20,601 bases of DNA from Betaproteobacteria bacterium UBA2293. GTDB taxonomy: Bacteria; Pseudomonadota; Gammaproteobacteria; Burkholderiales; Rhodocyclaceae. The position numbers and the translations under genes were made by a program. Location of the stretch: NCBI GenBank assembly GCA_002345845.1, contig DDWF01000127.1, positions 1 to 20,601 of the forward strand. Direction: 5' to 3'. Under the pieces are notes generated by a model. That model saw only the letters and a list, made by a program, of their open reading frames with translations, ran no database searches and was not told the DNA's origin. Positions 1 to 7,402 of the stretch are shown here, in pieces; the first letter of the stretch is position 1; every line of letters begins with the position of its first letter.

Positions 1-2
1 TG

Positions 3-326
3 GCGGCCGGCAAGCAATTGGCCGATGGCGCCACACCGCCGCAATGTCTGCTGGCCTTGGTCGAGAAGAAACAACTGGGCAAGAAAACCGGCCAGGGTTT
101 TTATGACTGGAGCAGCGGCAAGGCGCAGAAAGTCGGCGCTGGCGGGACGGCGCCGGCGGATCTGGCCGCGAGTCTGGTCAAGCCGCTGATCGACCGCACC
201 GAAAAACTGGTCGCCGACGGTGTCGTTGCCGATGCCGAGCTGGCTGACGCCGGTGTGATCTTTGGTACCGGTTTTGCACCATTTACTGGCGGACCGCTGA
301 AGTATCGTGAGGCGGCGGGCCGGTAG
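3..326 (+). CDS. 3-hydroxyacyl-CoA dehydrogenase / FadB-like protein, C-terminal part (5' end outside window)
   Basis: This is the last 107 codons of a gene that starts before the window; the frame is open from base 3 and ends at a TAG at 324-326. The motif LGKKTGQGFYDW is the signature of the C-terminal domain of 3-hydroxyacyl-CoA dehydrogenases. The tail IFGTGFAPFTGGPLKY matches the end of the second C-terminal dehydrogenase repeat of FadB/FadJ-type alpha subunits of the fatty-acid oxidation complex. The family oxidises L-3-hydroxyacyl-CoA with NAD in beta-oxidation, in the cytoplasm. The fused enoyl-CoA hydratase half, if present, lies outside the window, so a stand-alone dehydrogenase cannot be excluded. 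It converges on the RND gene to its right. Confidence 0.8.
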   Translation, partial: AAGKQLADGATPPQCLLALVEKKQLGKKTGQGFYDWSSGKAQKVGAGGTAPADLAASLVKPLIDRTEKLVADGVVADAELADAGVIFGTGFAPFTGGPLKYREAAGR

Positions 327-344
327 CTAAAATCAGGGAACCGC

Positions 345-416
345 GACTCCGTCACCCCGGCGGCAACCGGGGTCAGATGCCTGAATCGCTGGATTCCGGC
401 TTCCGCCGTAATGACA
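345..416. repeat. REP-like intergenic repeat with two hairpins, probable bidirectional terminator
   Basis: Two adjacent inverted repeats fill the space between convergent genes. The first is ACCCCGG (354-360) pairing with CCGGGGT (367-373), a perfect 7-bp stem with a 6-base loop. The second, 393-412, pairs ATTcCGGC with GCCGtAAT around a 4-base loop, with one mismatch. The run CTGGATTCCGGCTTCCGCC followed by AATGAC closely resembles a dispersed intergenic element common in betaproteobacterial genomes (inference from memory). Its position between two gene ends suits a shared terminator or mRNA 3'-end stabiliser. No long T-tract is present on either strand. Confidence 0.55.
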
Positions 417-428
417 AAACTGGGTTGA

Positions 429-2861
429 TCAGCTTCCTGTCCGAACCGCCGCTGTTGCTGTTTTAGGTGTTTTCTGCAGCAGCAGCGCGGCCAGTGCCGG
501 CAGCAGGAGCAGAGCTCCCAGCATGTTGACGAGGAACATGAAGGCCAGCAGGATGCCCATGTCGGCCTGGAACTTCAGGGTCGAGAAGACCCAGGTCATC
601 ACCGACACCGTCATGGTCACCGCCGTAAAGAGCGATGCCGTCCCGCGCTGCTTCAAGGCCTCGACGAAGGCTTCGCTGAGCGAGTGATTGCGTTCCTTGA
701 TCTCGTGCGACATGCGTTCGAACAGGTAGATGCCGTAATCGACACCGACGCCGACACCGAGCGCGATGACCGGCAGCGTATTCACTTTCACGCCGATGCC
801 GAGCCAGGCCATGATCGCGTTGCACAGCAGCGTCACCAGCGCCAGCGGCAGGATGATGCACAGCGTTATGCGCAGCGAGCGGAAGGTCACCAGGCAGAGC
901 AGGCCGACGGCGGCGAACAAGGTCACGTTCACCCACTTGTCGGACGATTCCACCACCTCGTTGGTCGCCGCCATGACGCCGACGTTCCCGGAGGCCAGGC
1001 GGAACTGCACCTTGTCATTGTCGTTCTCGGCCTTGAATGCCTTGATCTGTTCGACGATATGATTGATCGTCGTCGCCTGGTGGTCAGCCGTATAAATGGA
1101 AATGGGGATCGCCGTGCACTTCGAATTGCGATACTCGTTGCCCAGGCGGGTGGCAAAGCCGACCCCTTGCGCGATCTGCTCGACAGTTTCCGGCAGCATC
1201 CGCCACTTGACCCAGCCTTCGGCGAAGTCCTGCGTCACAGCGCTGACAAAACTGGCCAGGCTGCGCACACTGGTCACCCCGTCGGTCTGCCGCATGGTGA
1301 AATCGAACTTTTCAACCAGTTCCTCGATGTCGCGCTGGACGCAGGGTGAGTCATCCCCCTTGGCCTCGGCAATCACCTGGATCACATCGACACCTATGGC
1401 GAAATTACTGGTCACCATGTCGACGTCCTGGTTGTAGCGCGAATCGGCGTGCAGTTCTGGAACACCTCGTCCGAGGTCGCCAATCTTCAGGTCGCGTGCC
1501 TGCCAAACGCCAACGGCGGTAAGGACCGCAGCAATGGCCAGCGGCAACAGTGCACCGCGCTTGGTCGCCAGCGAGCCCATGCGTTCCCACAAGGCATAGC
1601 CGACGGTTTCGTTGCCGCGAAACTTGCTAGCCTCGGCCGAGGTGAAGCGCATGTAGGACAGCATGATCGGCAGCAGCACCTTGTTGGTCAGGATCATGAC
1701 GGTGACGCCGATGGTCGCGGTGATCGCCAGTTCGCGGACGATTTCAATCTCGACCAGACCGATCACCATGAAACCCAGTGCATTGGCCAGCAGGGCCGTG
1801 GCACCGGGGATGAACAGCTTGAGGAAACAGTTCCGTGAGGCCGTGACACCGTCAGCACCGGCCAGGGTCTCCAGTTTCCAGGCATTGGTCATCTGTACCG
1901 CATGGGACACGCCGATGGCAAAGATGAGGAATGGCACCAGAATGGACATCGGATCGAGGCCCAGCCCGAAGAGCGGCAGCAGGCCAAGCAGCCAGACCAC
2001 TGGAATGATCGAGGCGACCAGTGCACACGCCGTCAGCATGAACGATCCCGAGTACCAGAGCAGCAGGGCGGCGGTAATCACGAAAGCCACCAGGAAGAAA
2101 ATCACGACGCTGGAAGCACCATTGGCGATATCCGAGGTCGACTTGGCGAAACCGATTATATGCACCGTCACCAGGCCGTTCTCGTACTTGCTGCGAATCT
2201 CTTCCAACTTGCTGCCGACGACGCGCAGGTCGAGTCGCTCACCAGCGTTGCTGCCGCTGTTCTGCAGCGTCGCCACGACCATCGTTGCCGTCATGTCGGC
2301 GGAGACGATGCGCCCAACCCAATCGGATTTCAGGATGTTCAGGCGGACTTGCTCCATTTCCTCTGGCGTACCGGAGAAATCGGCAGCCACGAGATTGCCA
2401 CTCTTGAAGCCCTCCTCGACCACCTCGTTGTAGCGCACGTTGGGGGTGAACAGCGAGGTGAGCGAACTGCGCTCCACACCATCGACGTAAAAGACTTCTT
2501 CGGTTATCTGCTTGACGACATCCATCACTTCCTTCTGGAAGATATCGCCGTTCTTCACCTTGATCGCCACCAGGACCTTGTCGGCCCCGCCGAAATCCTC
2601 CTGGTAATCGAGGAAGGTTTTCATGTATTCGTGATTCAGCGGGATCATCTTGGTGAACCCGGCAGTAACCTGTAGTTGCATGGCGAAATAGCCAAGAACG
2701 ACAGTCAGCAGGATGCCGCCGATCAGCAAGGCACGACGCCAATGGAAGATCAGATAGGCGACGCGCCCGATAAGTCCCTTGAACTCGTCGGAATGAAACT
2801 CTCCGTGAATTTCCTGCTGTCCTGCCTCGGCCTTCCCGGCCTGGTTTTTATCTCGGGTCAA
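429..2861 (-). CDS. RND/MMPL-family exporter
   Basis: This 810-residue inner-membrane protein has the duplicated RND layout. A first membrane helix (about 43-62) is followed by a large periplasmic domain (about 63-248) and a helix bundle (about 250-402). A second single helix (about 436-454), a second periplasmic domain (about 455-643) and a second bundle (about 645-796) follow. The second half carries GVDYGIY with Asp708, in the place of the proton-relay Asp-Tyr of MMPL proteins. The matching place in the first half reads GVSHAVQ (Ser319-His320), so the two halves are not equivalent. Translation most likely starts at a TTG preceded by a strong Shine-Dalgarno; no in-frame ATG occurs before residue 61. 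It is the last gene of the DUF1302-DUF1329-YCF48-RND operon, 59 bases after the YCF48-like gene. Family members move hydrophobic molecules; the substrate here is unknown. Confidence 0.9.
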   Translation of the reverse strand: MTRDKNQAGKAEAGQQEIHGEFHSDEFKGLIGRVAYLIFHWRRALLIGGILLTVVLGYFAMQLQVTAGFTKMIPLNHEYMKTFLDYQEDFGGADKVLVAIKVKNGDIFQKEVMDVVKQITEEVFYVDGVERSSLTSLFTPNVRYNEVVEEGFKSGNLVAADFSGTPEEMEQVRLNILKSDWVGRIVSADMTATMVVATLQNSGSNAGERLDLRVVGSKLEEIRSKYENGLVTVHIIGFAKSTSDIANGASSVVIFFLVAFVITAALLLWYSGSFMLTACALVASIIPVVWLLGLLPLFGLGLDPMSILVPFLIFAIGVSHAVQMTNAWKLETLAGADGVTASRNCFLKLFIPGATALLANALGFMVIGLVEIEIVRELAITATIGVTVMILTNKVLLPIMLSYMRFTSAEASKFRGNETVGYALWERMGSLATKRGALLPLAIAAVLTAVGVWQARDLKIGDLGRGVPELHADSRYNQDVDMVTSNFAIGVDVIQVIAEAKGDDSPCVQRDIEELVEKFDFTMRQTDGVTSVRSLASFVSAVTQDFAEGWVKWRMLPETVEQIAQGVGFATRLGNEYRNSKCTAIPISIYTADHQATTINHIVEQIKAFKAENDNDKVQFRLASGNVGVMAATNEVVESSDKWVNVTLFAAVGLLCLVTFRSLRITLCIILPLALVTLLCNAIMAWLGIGVKVNTLPVIALGVGVGVDYGIYLFERMSHEIKERNHSLSEAFVEALKQRGTASLFTAVTMTVSVMTWVFSTLKFQADMGILLAFMFLVNMLGALLLLPALAALLLQKTPKTATAAVRTGS

Positions 2862-2869
2862 AGTCTTGA

Positions 2870-2877
2870 TCCTTCCT
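2870..2877 (-). promoter_or_regulatory. Shine-Dalgarno deciding a TTG start for the RND gene
   Basis: On the minus strand AGGAAGGA lies 8 bases upstream of the TTG at 2861-2859. A nearby ATG (2880-2878) is in another frame and runs into a stop after ten codons, so the TTG is the best supported start. Confidence 0.65.
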
Positions 2878-2920
2878 CATTCTCAGAGTGCAGCCGGAGA
2901 CGAATATCCGCTGTCGCCGT

Positions 2921-3868
2921 TCATTTTTCCTGCATCCGCAGGGTGCCGGTAGAGAGATAGCCTACATACAGCACGCTACCGTCCTTGGTCAGGCGGCCGC
3001 GCGCCAGGGGCAAGCCTTCCGGCGCCTTGCCCAGGGTGAAGCTCTGACCGTGATCCCTGCTGATGGCTATCAGGCCATTGTTGCCAACGAGAACGACTTC
3101 TCCCGTCGGAGCGACCCAGCCACCATTGATGGCGCTAGTCGAGGGGATGGCTACGGTCATCCAGGTAGCTCCGCCATCCGTCGAACGGAAGATATTGCCG
3201 CGCATGCCGAACACCAGCAGCGAACCGTCAGGTGGTGCCACTGCGCCAAAATACGAACCTTCGTAAGGCGAGGAAAGCTCAGTCCATGTAACGCCTTCAT
3301 CAGAAGATATGGCCATGGTTCCCGTTTCGCCGACAAGGAACAATTTGTCGCCAAATTCGATGACCTGCGAAATATGGCGATCGAAGTCCTCGCGGATAAT
3401 CTGCACGCGCTGCCAGGTTTTGCCGGCATCGGCAGATTCCAGATACATGCCGAAAGCCCCCCAGGCGATGAGCTTGCCATTCTTGCGGGCCAGCAGGCCG
3501 AGGATGGCATCCGTGCCGATCTCCGGCACCGGCACCAGTTGCCAGGTCTGTCCGGCATCCTCGCTGCGCATCACTGTCCCGCCATGGCCGACGGCAACTG
3601 CCACGCTGGCCGAGTGGAAGGCTACCGAGGTCAGGGTGCGATTCGACGGTGTACGCACCGCCGACCAACTTTGCCCTTCGTCGGAAGAATGCATGACAAC
3701 GCCGCGCTCGCCGACCGCCACCATCTTGCCGCCCGCTTCGACGACATCGAACAAGGCAGTCTTCTGCGCCTTGATCTGCAATGCGATTTTTGCCGGCGTT
3801 GCCGCCAGGGAGGGCAGGGAGGCGACGGCAAAGGAGATTGCCAGGGCCCCAAGCAAGGGTTTGATCAT
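2921..3868 (-). CDS. YCF48-like Asp-box beta-propeller protein, exported
   Basis: This 315-residue protein begins with a signal peptide (MIKPLLGALAISFAVASLPS..., cleavage near Ala23). Six Asp-box (BNR) repeats of the type S-x-D-x-G-x-[ST]-[WF] follow: SSDEGQSW, SEDAGQTW, SADAGKTW, SSDEGVTW, STDGGATW and SRDHGQSF. This predicts a periplasmic propeller of the YCF48/HCF136 type, a fold used as an assembly or scaffold factor in photosystem II and found in many non-photosynthetic bacteria beside RND exporters. I chose the ATG at 3868 because it places the signal peptide at the N-terminus. The frame stays open to 3937, but that extension gives no signal peptide and has no ribosome site. The site at 3868 is also weak. 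It probably acts with the RND protein encoded immediately downstream. Confidence 0.82.
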   Translation of the reverse strand: MIKPLLGALAISFAVASLPSLAATPAKIALQIKAQKTALFDVVEAGGKMVAVGERGVVMHSSDEGQSWSAVRTPSNRTLTSVAFHSASVAVAVGHGGTVMRSEDAGQTWQLVPVPEIGTDAILGLLARKNGKLIAWGAFGMYLESADAGKTWQRVQIIREDFDRHISQVIEFGDKLFLVGETGTMAISSDEGVTWTELSSPYEGSYFGAVAPPDGSLLVFGMRGNIFRSTDGGATWMTVAIPSTSAINGGWVAPTGEVVLVGNNGLIAISRDHGQSFTLGKAPEGLPLARGRLTKDGSVLYVGYLSTGTLRMQEK

Positions 3869-3961
3869 AATGGACAGTCCGTGTGGGAGAGCGGATGGAA
3901 GCAGGAACTGCCTCCATTCTCGCAAAAGCTTATGCATTCACTGAACGGGCGTGATTCAACC

Positions 3962-3988
3962 GATCCCGCGATCGAATGTCGCGGGATC
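3962..3988. terminator. Perfect 10-bp stem-loop between the DUF1329 and YCF48-like genes
   Basis: GATCCCGCGA (3962-3971) and TCGCGGGATC (3979-3988) form a perfect inverted repeat with a 7-base loop, starting 8 bases after the DUF1329 stop codon. No U-tract follows it on the minus strand, so it is a poor intrinsic terminator. It may partly attenuate transcription or protect the 3' end of the DUF1302-DUF1329 message, giving more of those proteins than of the YCF48-like and RND proteins. The effect on expression is inference. Confidence 0.5.
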
Positions 3989-3996
3989 AGCTGCGA

Positions 3997-5352
3997 TCAG
4001 CGCTGGCCCCGGCGGCGGATGGCGTCCACCTGGAAGTCAGCCTGCTTGCCCTTCTGGTTCCACTGATAGACCGGCGTCTTCCGCTCGTTGGAAATCGAGG
4101 TCACGATGAAGTTGCCGTTGACCAGATCGGTATTGATGAACGGCGCCTGGAACATCACGCCCGCATCGTAGGCCTGGACCAGATGGTAGGCATAGGAACG
4201 CCACAGGTTGCCACGGCCATCGTAGCCATCGGCCAGGGCAACGGTGTTGCTGTCCTCGTCGATGTAAAAGGTGCGCTTGGCCAAGACATGGGACATGCCG
4301 GCCTTCAGCGTGGCTTCCACCACCCAGACCCGGTGCAGTTCATAGCGCTGCAGCTCCGACTTGACCGAGCCCTTGTCCAGCATATCGGCATACTTCAGCT
4401 TCGGATCCTGCAGCTTGTAGGCGTTGTAGGGAATGTAGATTTCCTTCTTGCCCAGCAGCTTCCAGTCGTAGCGATCCTTGGCCCCCTGGAAACCCCAGTA
4501 GTCGTCGGTGGTCCGCATGCCTTCCGTACCGTCATCGACGTTGTCATAGGCCAGGTCCGGCGCACGACGCACACGGCGCTGGCCGGCGTTGTAGATGTGG
4601 GCGACGCGATTGGCGATGGTGTAGTCGACCGGATCCTTGACCAGGTAGATGGTACCGACCAGCGTCGCCGGCGCATCATAGAGACCGAAGAAGGTGAACA
4701 CGTTGTTCGGTTCACGCGGCTCCATGTTCTGCCCCTGCACCATGTCCTCGCAGAAGCCGACGCGATAGTAGTCGCCGTTGGCCCGGGTCGGCAGCCAGTC
4801 GCGGCAGGCCTTATAGCCGCCGAAGTATTTCGTGGTGTGGTTGTACATGGCCTCAACACCCGTCTTCGGATTCGGGAACGGTACACCGGGTACGTCGTAG
4901 TTCTTGATGCTCAGACCTTCCAGTTTGGCCTTGCCGGCCTGCGCCTTGGTCGCGTCATAGACAGCCTGCGGGTTGGCGAAGGTACGGTGCGTCGGGTAAA
5001 CATTGACAAAGAAAGTCGGGAATTTCTTGATCATCGCCACCGTGCCGGCGGAGAGCTTGTCCTTGTGCTGCTCGACATTCTGGGCGTTGATGGTAAGGAT
5101 CGGCTTTTCGTCCTTGAATGGATCGATGTAGCCCATTTCCGGCTTCCAGCCTGCCGGCGGCTTGGTCAGGCCGCCATTCCAGGCCGGGATCGTGCCTTCC
5201 TTGTTGCCTGCTCTTTCCGCGCCCGAAGGGGTCAGATCCTTACCCAGGCGATCGAGCTCGGCTGCGGACATTTCTGCCACTGCCGGAGCGATGCCCGCGA
5301 ACAGAAATGCCACCGATGAAGCGATAGCAAGCAATTTGAATCGGTTTTTCAT
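3997..5352 (-). CDS. DUF1329 family periplasmic protein
   Basis: This 451-residue protein has a clear signal peptide (Lys/Arg start, hydrophobic core, AVA|E cleavage after residue 26). The mature start, AELDRLGKDLTPSGAERAGN, followed by GTIPAWNGG, is characteristic of DUF1329. That family is sometimes annotated as related to outer-membrane lipoprotein-sorting proteins (LolA/LolB-like fold). No catalytic motif is visible. The ATG at 5352 is fixed by AAAGGAG six bases upstream. The gene lies 32 bases after the DUF1302 gene, a pairing that recurs in proteobacteria. The likely role is a periplasmic carrier or partner for the DUF1302 barrel and the RND exporter; this is inferred from context, not shown. 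Confidence 0.9.
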   Translation of the reverse strand: MKNRFKLLAIASSVAFLFAGIAPAVAEMSAAELDRLGKDLTPSGAERAGNKEGTIPAWNGGLTKPPAGWKPEMGYIDPFKDEKPILTINAQNVEQHKDKLSAGTVAMIKKFPTFFVNVYPTHRTFANPQAVYDATKAQAGKAKLEGLSIKNYDVPGVPFPNPKTGVEAMYNHTTKYFGGYKACRDWLPTRANGDYYRVGFCEDMVQGQNMEPREPNNVFTFFGLYDAPATLVGTIYLVKDPVDYTIANRVAHIYNAGQRRVRRAPDLAYDNVDDGTEGMRTTDDYWGFQGAKDRYDWKLLGKKEIYIPYNAYKLQDPKLKYADMLDKGSVKSELQRYELHRVWVVEATLKAGMSHVLAKRTFYIDEDSNTVALADGYDGRGNLWRSYAYHLVQAYDAGVMFQAPFINTDLVNGNFIVTSISNERKTPVYQWNQKGKQADFQVDAIRRRGQR

Positions 5353-5384
5353 GTTTGTCTCCTTTGTTATGTTGGGATGTCTGA

Positions 5385-7238
5385 TCAGAATGCCGCGTTC
5401 AGGGTCATGTAATAGAACCCGCGATCACGCAGAGGATCGTAGTTGGCATTCTTGTTGAAGAAGGTTGCCCCGACATCCAGCGTATATTTTTTCTGGTAAC
5501 TGAACTTGGCGCCGAGGCCCAGTGCCATGCGGTCTTCCAGGAACTGACTGTCGGCCGAAACACCCTTGACATCATGTGACCAGAAAATACTCGGTGTTAC
5601 CGCAACGCCAGCGAATACGTCGTTGTAGGTCACATCCAGCTTGGCACGGTAGCCCCAGGCGAAATTACTTACATAGCCGCTGTCATCACAGCCAGCCTTG
5701 GTGGTGTTCAGGCCTGCCGTGCAGGTATTGCCGCCGTAACGTGCATCACTGCCAGGACCGAAGATAAAAGCACGGTTGTAACGCAGATCGTTGGCGCCGC
5801 CGATGGACAGGTTGTTCCACTGAAAACCAGCTTCGGCGACGAAGATGTACTGATCACCACCGAGCAGCCGATTACCTGCCTTGACGGCATTGACCTGCAC
5901 CTGGTGAATATTGGCACGCGTATAACCCGGCAGGTAGCCGCTACCGCCGTTCAGGCCGGAAGAAGTAAAAGCGCCATTGCCATAAGGGCCGAACGGGATG
6001 GAAACTCCGGGAGCGACAGCCCCGGCAGCCCCTAGACCAGACATCAACAGGTCGTTGCCATCGATCTGCACCGCCACATCGCGCCGAGTACTCACTTCAC
6101 CGGCCACCGACCAACCCAAAAGGTTCGTCGCGGCGCTGACGCCGAAAGCCTTGACTGCCTCCGGATATTCCCACATGACATCGAACGGCATGCCGTTTTG
6201 TGCCCGACCATTGGCCAGATTGACGATCGAGACAGCTGGGGTACGGGAGTGGTAGCGCATGCCGTAGATGCCGAACTCGGTATCGAGCGCATCAACATTG
6301 AAGCGGTAGGCCAGACCGAATTGCCCCGAGTTACTCGGATCCTTGGCATCGACAGTATGCACATAGGCGCCCAGCGGCGTCGCTACGTTCTGGCTCGCCC
6401 CAGGCACAAGGCTGATCGCGTTGTCACAGGCACCAGCGTTGCGCGAGATGTTGCCAACGGCGACCGACCAATAGCTGCCGCAGCCGAGATCAAGCGGCGA
6501 ATTCTCGTACTTGAGCTGGTAGAAAAACTCCAGGCTGCCCGCGTCACCCAGGCTCTGGTTGGCGTACGCGATCGGCACCGGCAGGAAGACTTCCTTCAAC
6601 TGCGCACCCGGTTTGTGGAAGGACGGGACGTCGATCGGGTTGATCTGGTTGAGGCCCTGGACGAAGAGGCTCTCGCCCCAGTTGACCACCTGATTGCCGA
6701 GGCGGACCTGCAACGGCTTGCCGGCAATATCCCAAGTGTTATAGACATAGGCATCGAGGAGTGCGACGCCATCGTAGCGGGAGAGATTCTCAAAACCGCG
6801 GTCGGACAGCGGGGCGTTGCGGTAACCGTTGTTCTGGTTGCCATAATGTACGTCCTGGTGATTCAGGGTGTAGTCATACCAGGCCTTGGCACGGATCAGC
6901 GCCCCCATGCTCCCCTTCTGCACCTGGAGTTCGGTGAACCACTTGACCTGGGTGGTGAACTGATCGCCCTTCTTGTAGTTCACATTGCCTTCATCGACGG
7001 TATTCGGCGCCCGACCACCCGACAAACCGGCATGGGCGCCGCTGGCAGCTGAATAAAGATCCTTATCCGGATTATTGGCGCGCCAGGCAGTACCCAGCGA
7101 AACCGAGTTTTGCCAACTCCCCGTCCAACCATCGCCAAACTCGAAATCCACCGCATTTGCCTGGCCAGAAAAGGCCGCGGCCAATGCGGCAGCGACGCCA
7201 CTGACCACCAGCCCCGTGCTACGTTTTTGAATATTCAT
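5385..7238 (-). CDS. DUF1302 family outer-membrane beta-barrel protein
   Basis: This 617-residue protein starts with a signal peptide cleaved at about ANA|VDF (after residue 29). The mature N-terminus FEFGDGWTGSWQNSVSLGTAWR and the internal motif VNWGESLFVQGLNQINPIDV are typical of DUF1302. Alternating aromatic/polar strands and the C-terminal sequence TLNAAF, ending in Phe, fit a beta-barrel inserted by the BAM machinery. The frame extends 24 codons further upstream, but the ATG at 7238 has AGGAG seven bases before it and puts the signal peptide first. It is the first gene of the four-gene envelope operon. The barrel may pass or bind a hydrophobic molecule handled by the RND exporter; the substrate is unknown. 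Confidence 0.9.
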   Translation of the reverse strand: MNIQKRSTGLVVSGVAAALAAAFSGQANAVDFEFGDGWTGSWQNSVSLGTAWRANNPDKDLYSAASGAHAGLSGGRAPNTVDEGNVNYKKGDQFTTQVKWFTELQVQKGSMGALIRAKAWYDYTLNHQDVHYGNQNNGYRNAPLSDRGFENLSRYDGVALLDAYVYNTWDIAGKPLQVRLGNQVVNWGESLFVQGLNQINPIDVPSFHKPGAQLKEVFLPVPIAYANQSLGDAGSLEFFYQLKYENSPLDLGCGSYWSVAVGNISRNAGACDNAISLVPGASQNVATPLGAYVHTVDAKDPSNSGQFGLAYRFNVDALDTEFGIYGMRYHSRTPAVSIVNLANGRAQNGMPFDVMWEYPEAVKAFGVSAATNLLGWSVAGEVSTRRDVAVQIDGNDLLMSGLGAAGAVAPGVSIPFGPYGNGAFTSSGLNGGSGYLPGYTRANIHQVQVNAVKAGNRLLGGDQYIFVAEAGFQWNNLSIGGANDLRYNRAFIFGPGSDARYGGNTCTAGLNTTKAGCDDSGYVSNFAWGYRAKLDVTYNDVFAGVAVTPSIFWSHDVKGVSADSQFLEDRMALGLGAKFSYQKKYTLDVGATFFNKNANYDPLRDRGFYYMTLNAAF

Positions 7239-7402
7239 GTAACGTCTCCTCTCAGAATCATCTGTCAAGGCCGTGCCTACTGGCGCAACCCCGCCCGAAC
7301 CTCGGTGCAAAATAAGTATGCCTGCACATAATACACATTGCTACCAATTTCTTGTTATTTCCCATCGAACAAGCGGCGGGGTGTGTTGCGTTTGCTGCGA
7401 CT
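7239..7402 (-). promoter_or_regulatory. Leader and probable promoter region of the DUF1302-DUF1329-YCF48-RND operon
   Basis: The 164 bases between the acyl-CoA dehydrogenase stop and the DUF1302 start are AT-richer than the flanks around 7305-7365. A minus-strand TATTAT (7328-7333) could be a -10 box, but no good -35 lies 16-18 bases upstream. AGGAG at 7246-7250 is the DUF1302 ribosome site. I see no strong terminator for the preceding operon, so read-through from the acyl-CoA dehydrogenase gene is possible. Confidence 0.35.

Noticed and set aside
3976..5319. A 447-codon plus-strand frame opposite the DUF1329 gene
   Set aside because: No motif, signal peptide or convincing ribosome site; the opposite strand encodes a clear exported DUF1329 protein.
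7261..7290. A sigma54-like sequence (AGGCACG with TTGAC downstream, minus strand) before DUF1302
   Set aside because: The spacing is one base short and the -12 GC is missing, so it does not meet the -24/-12 consensus.
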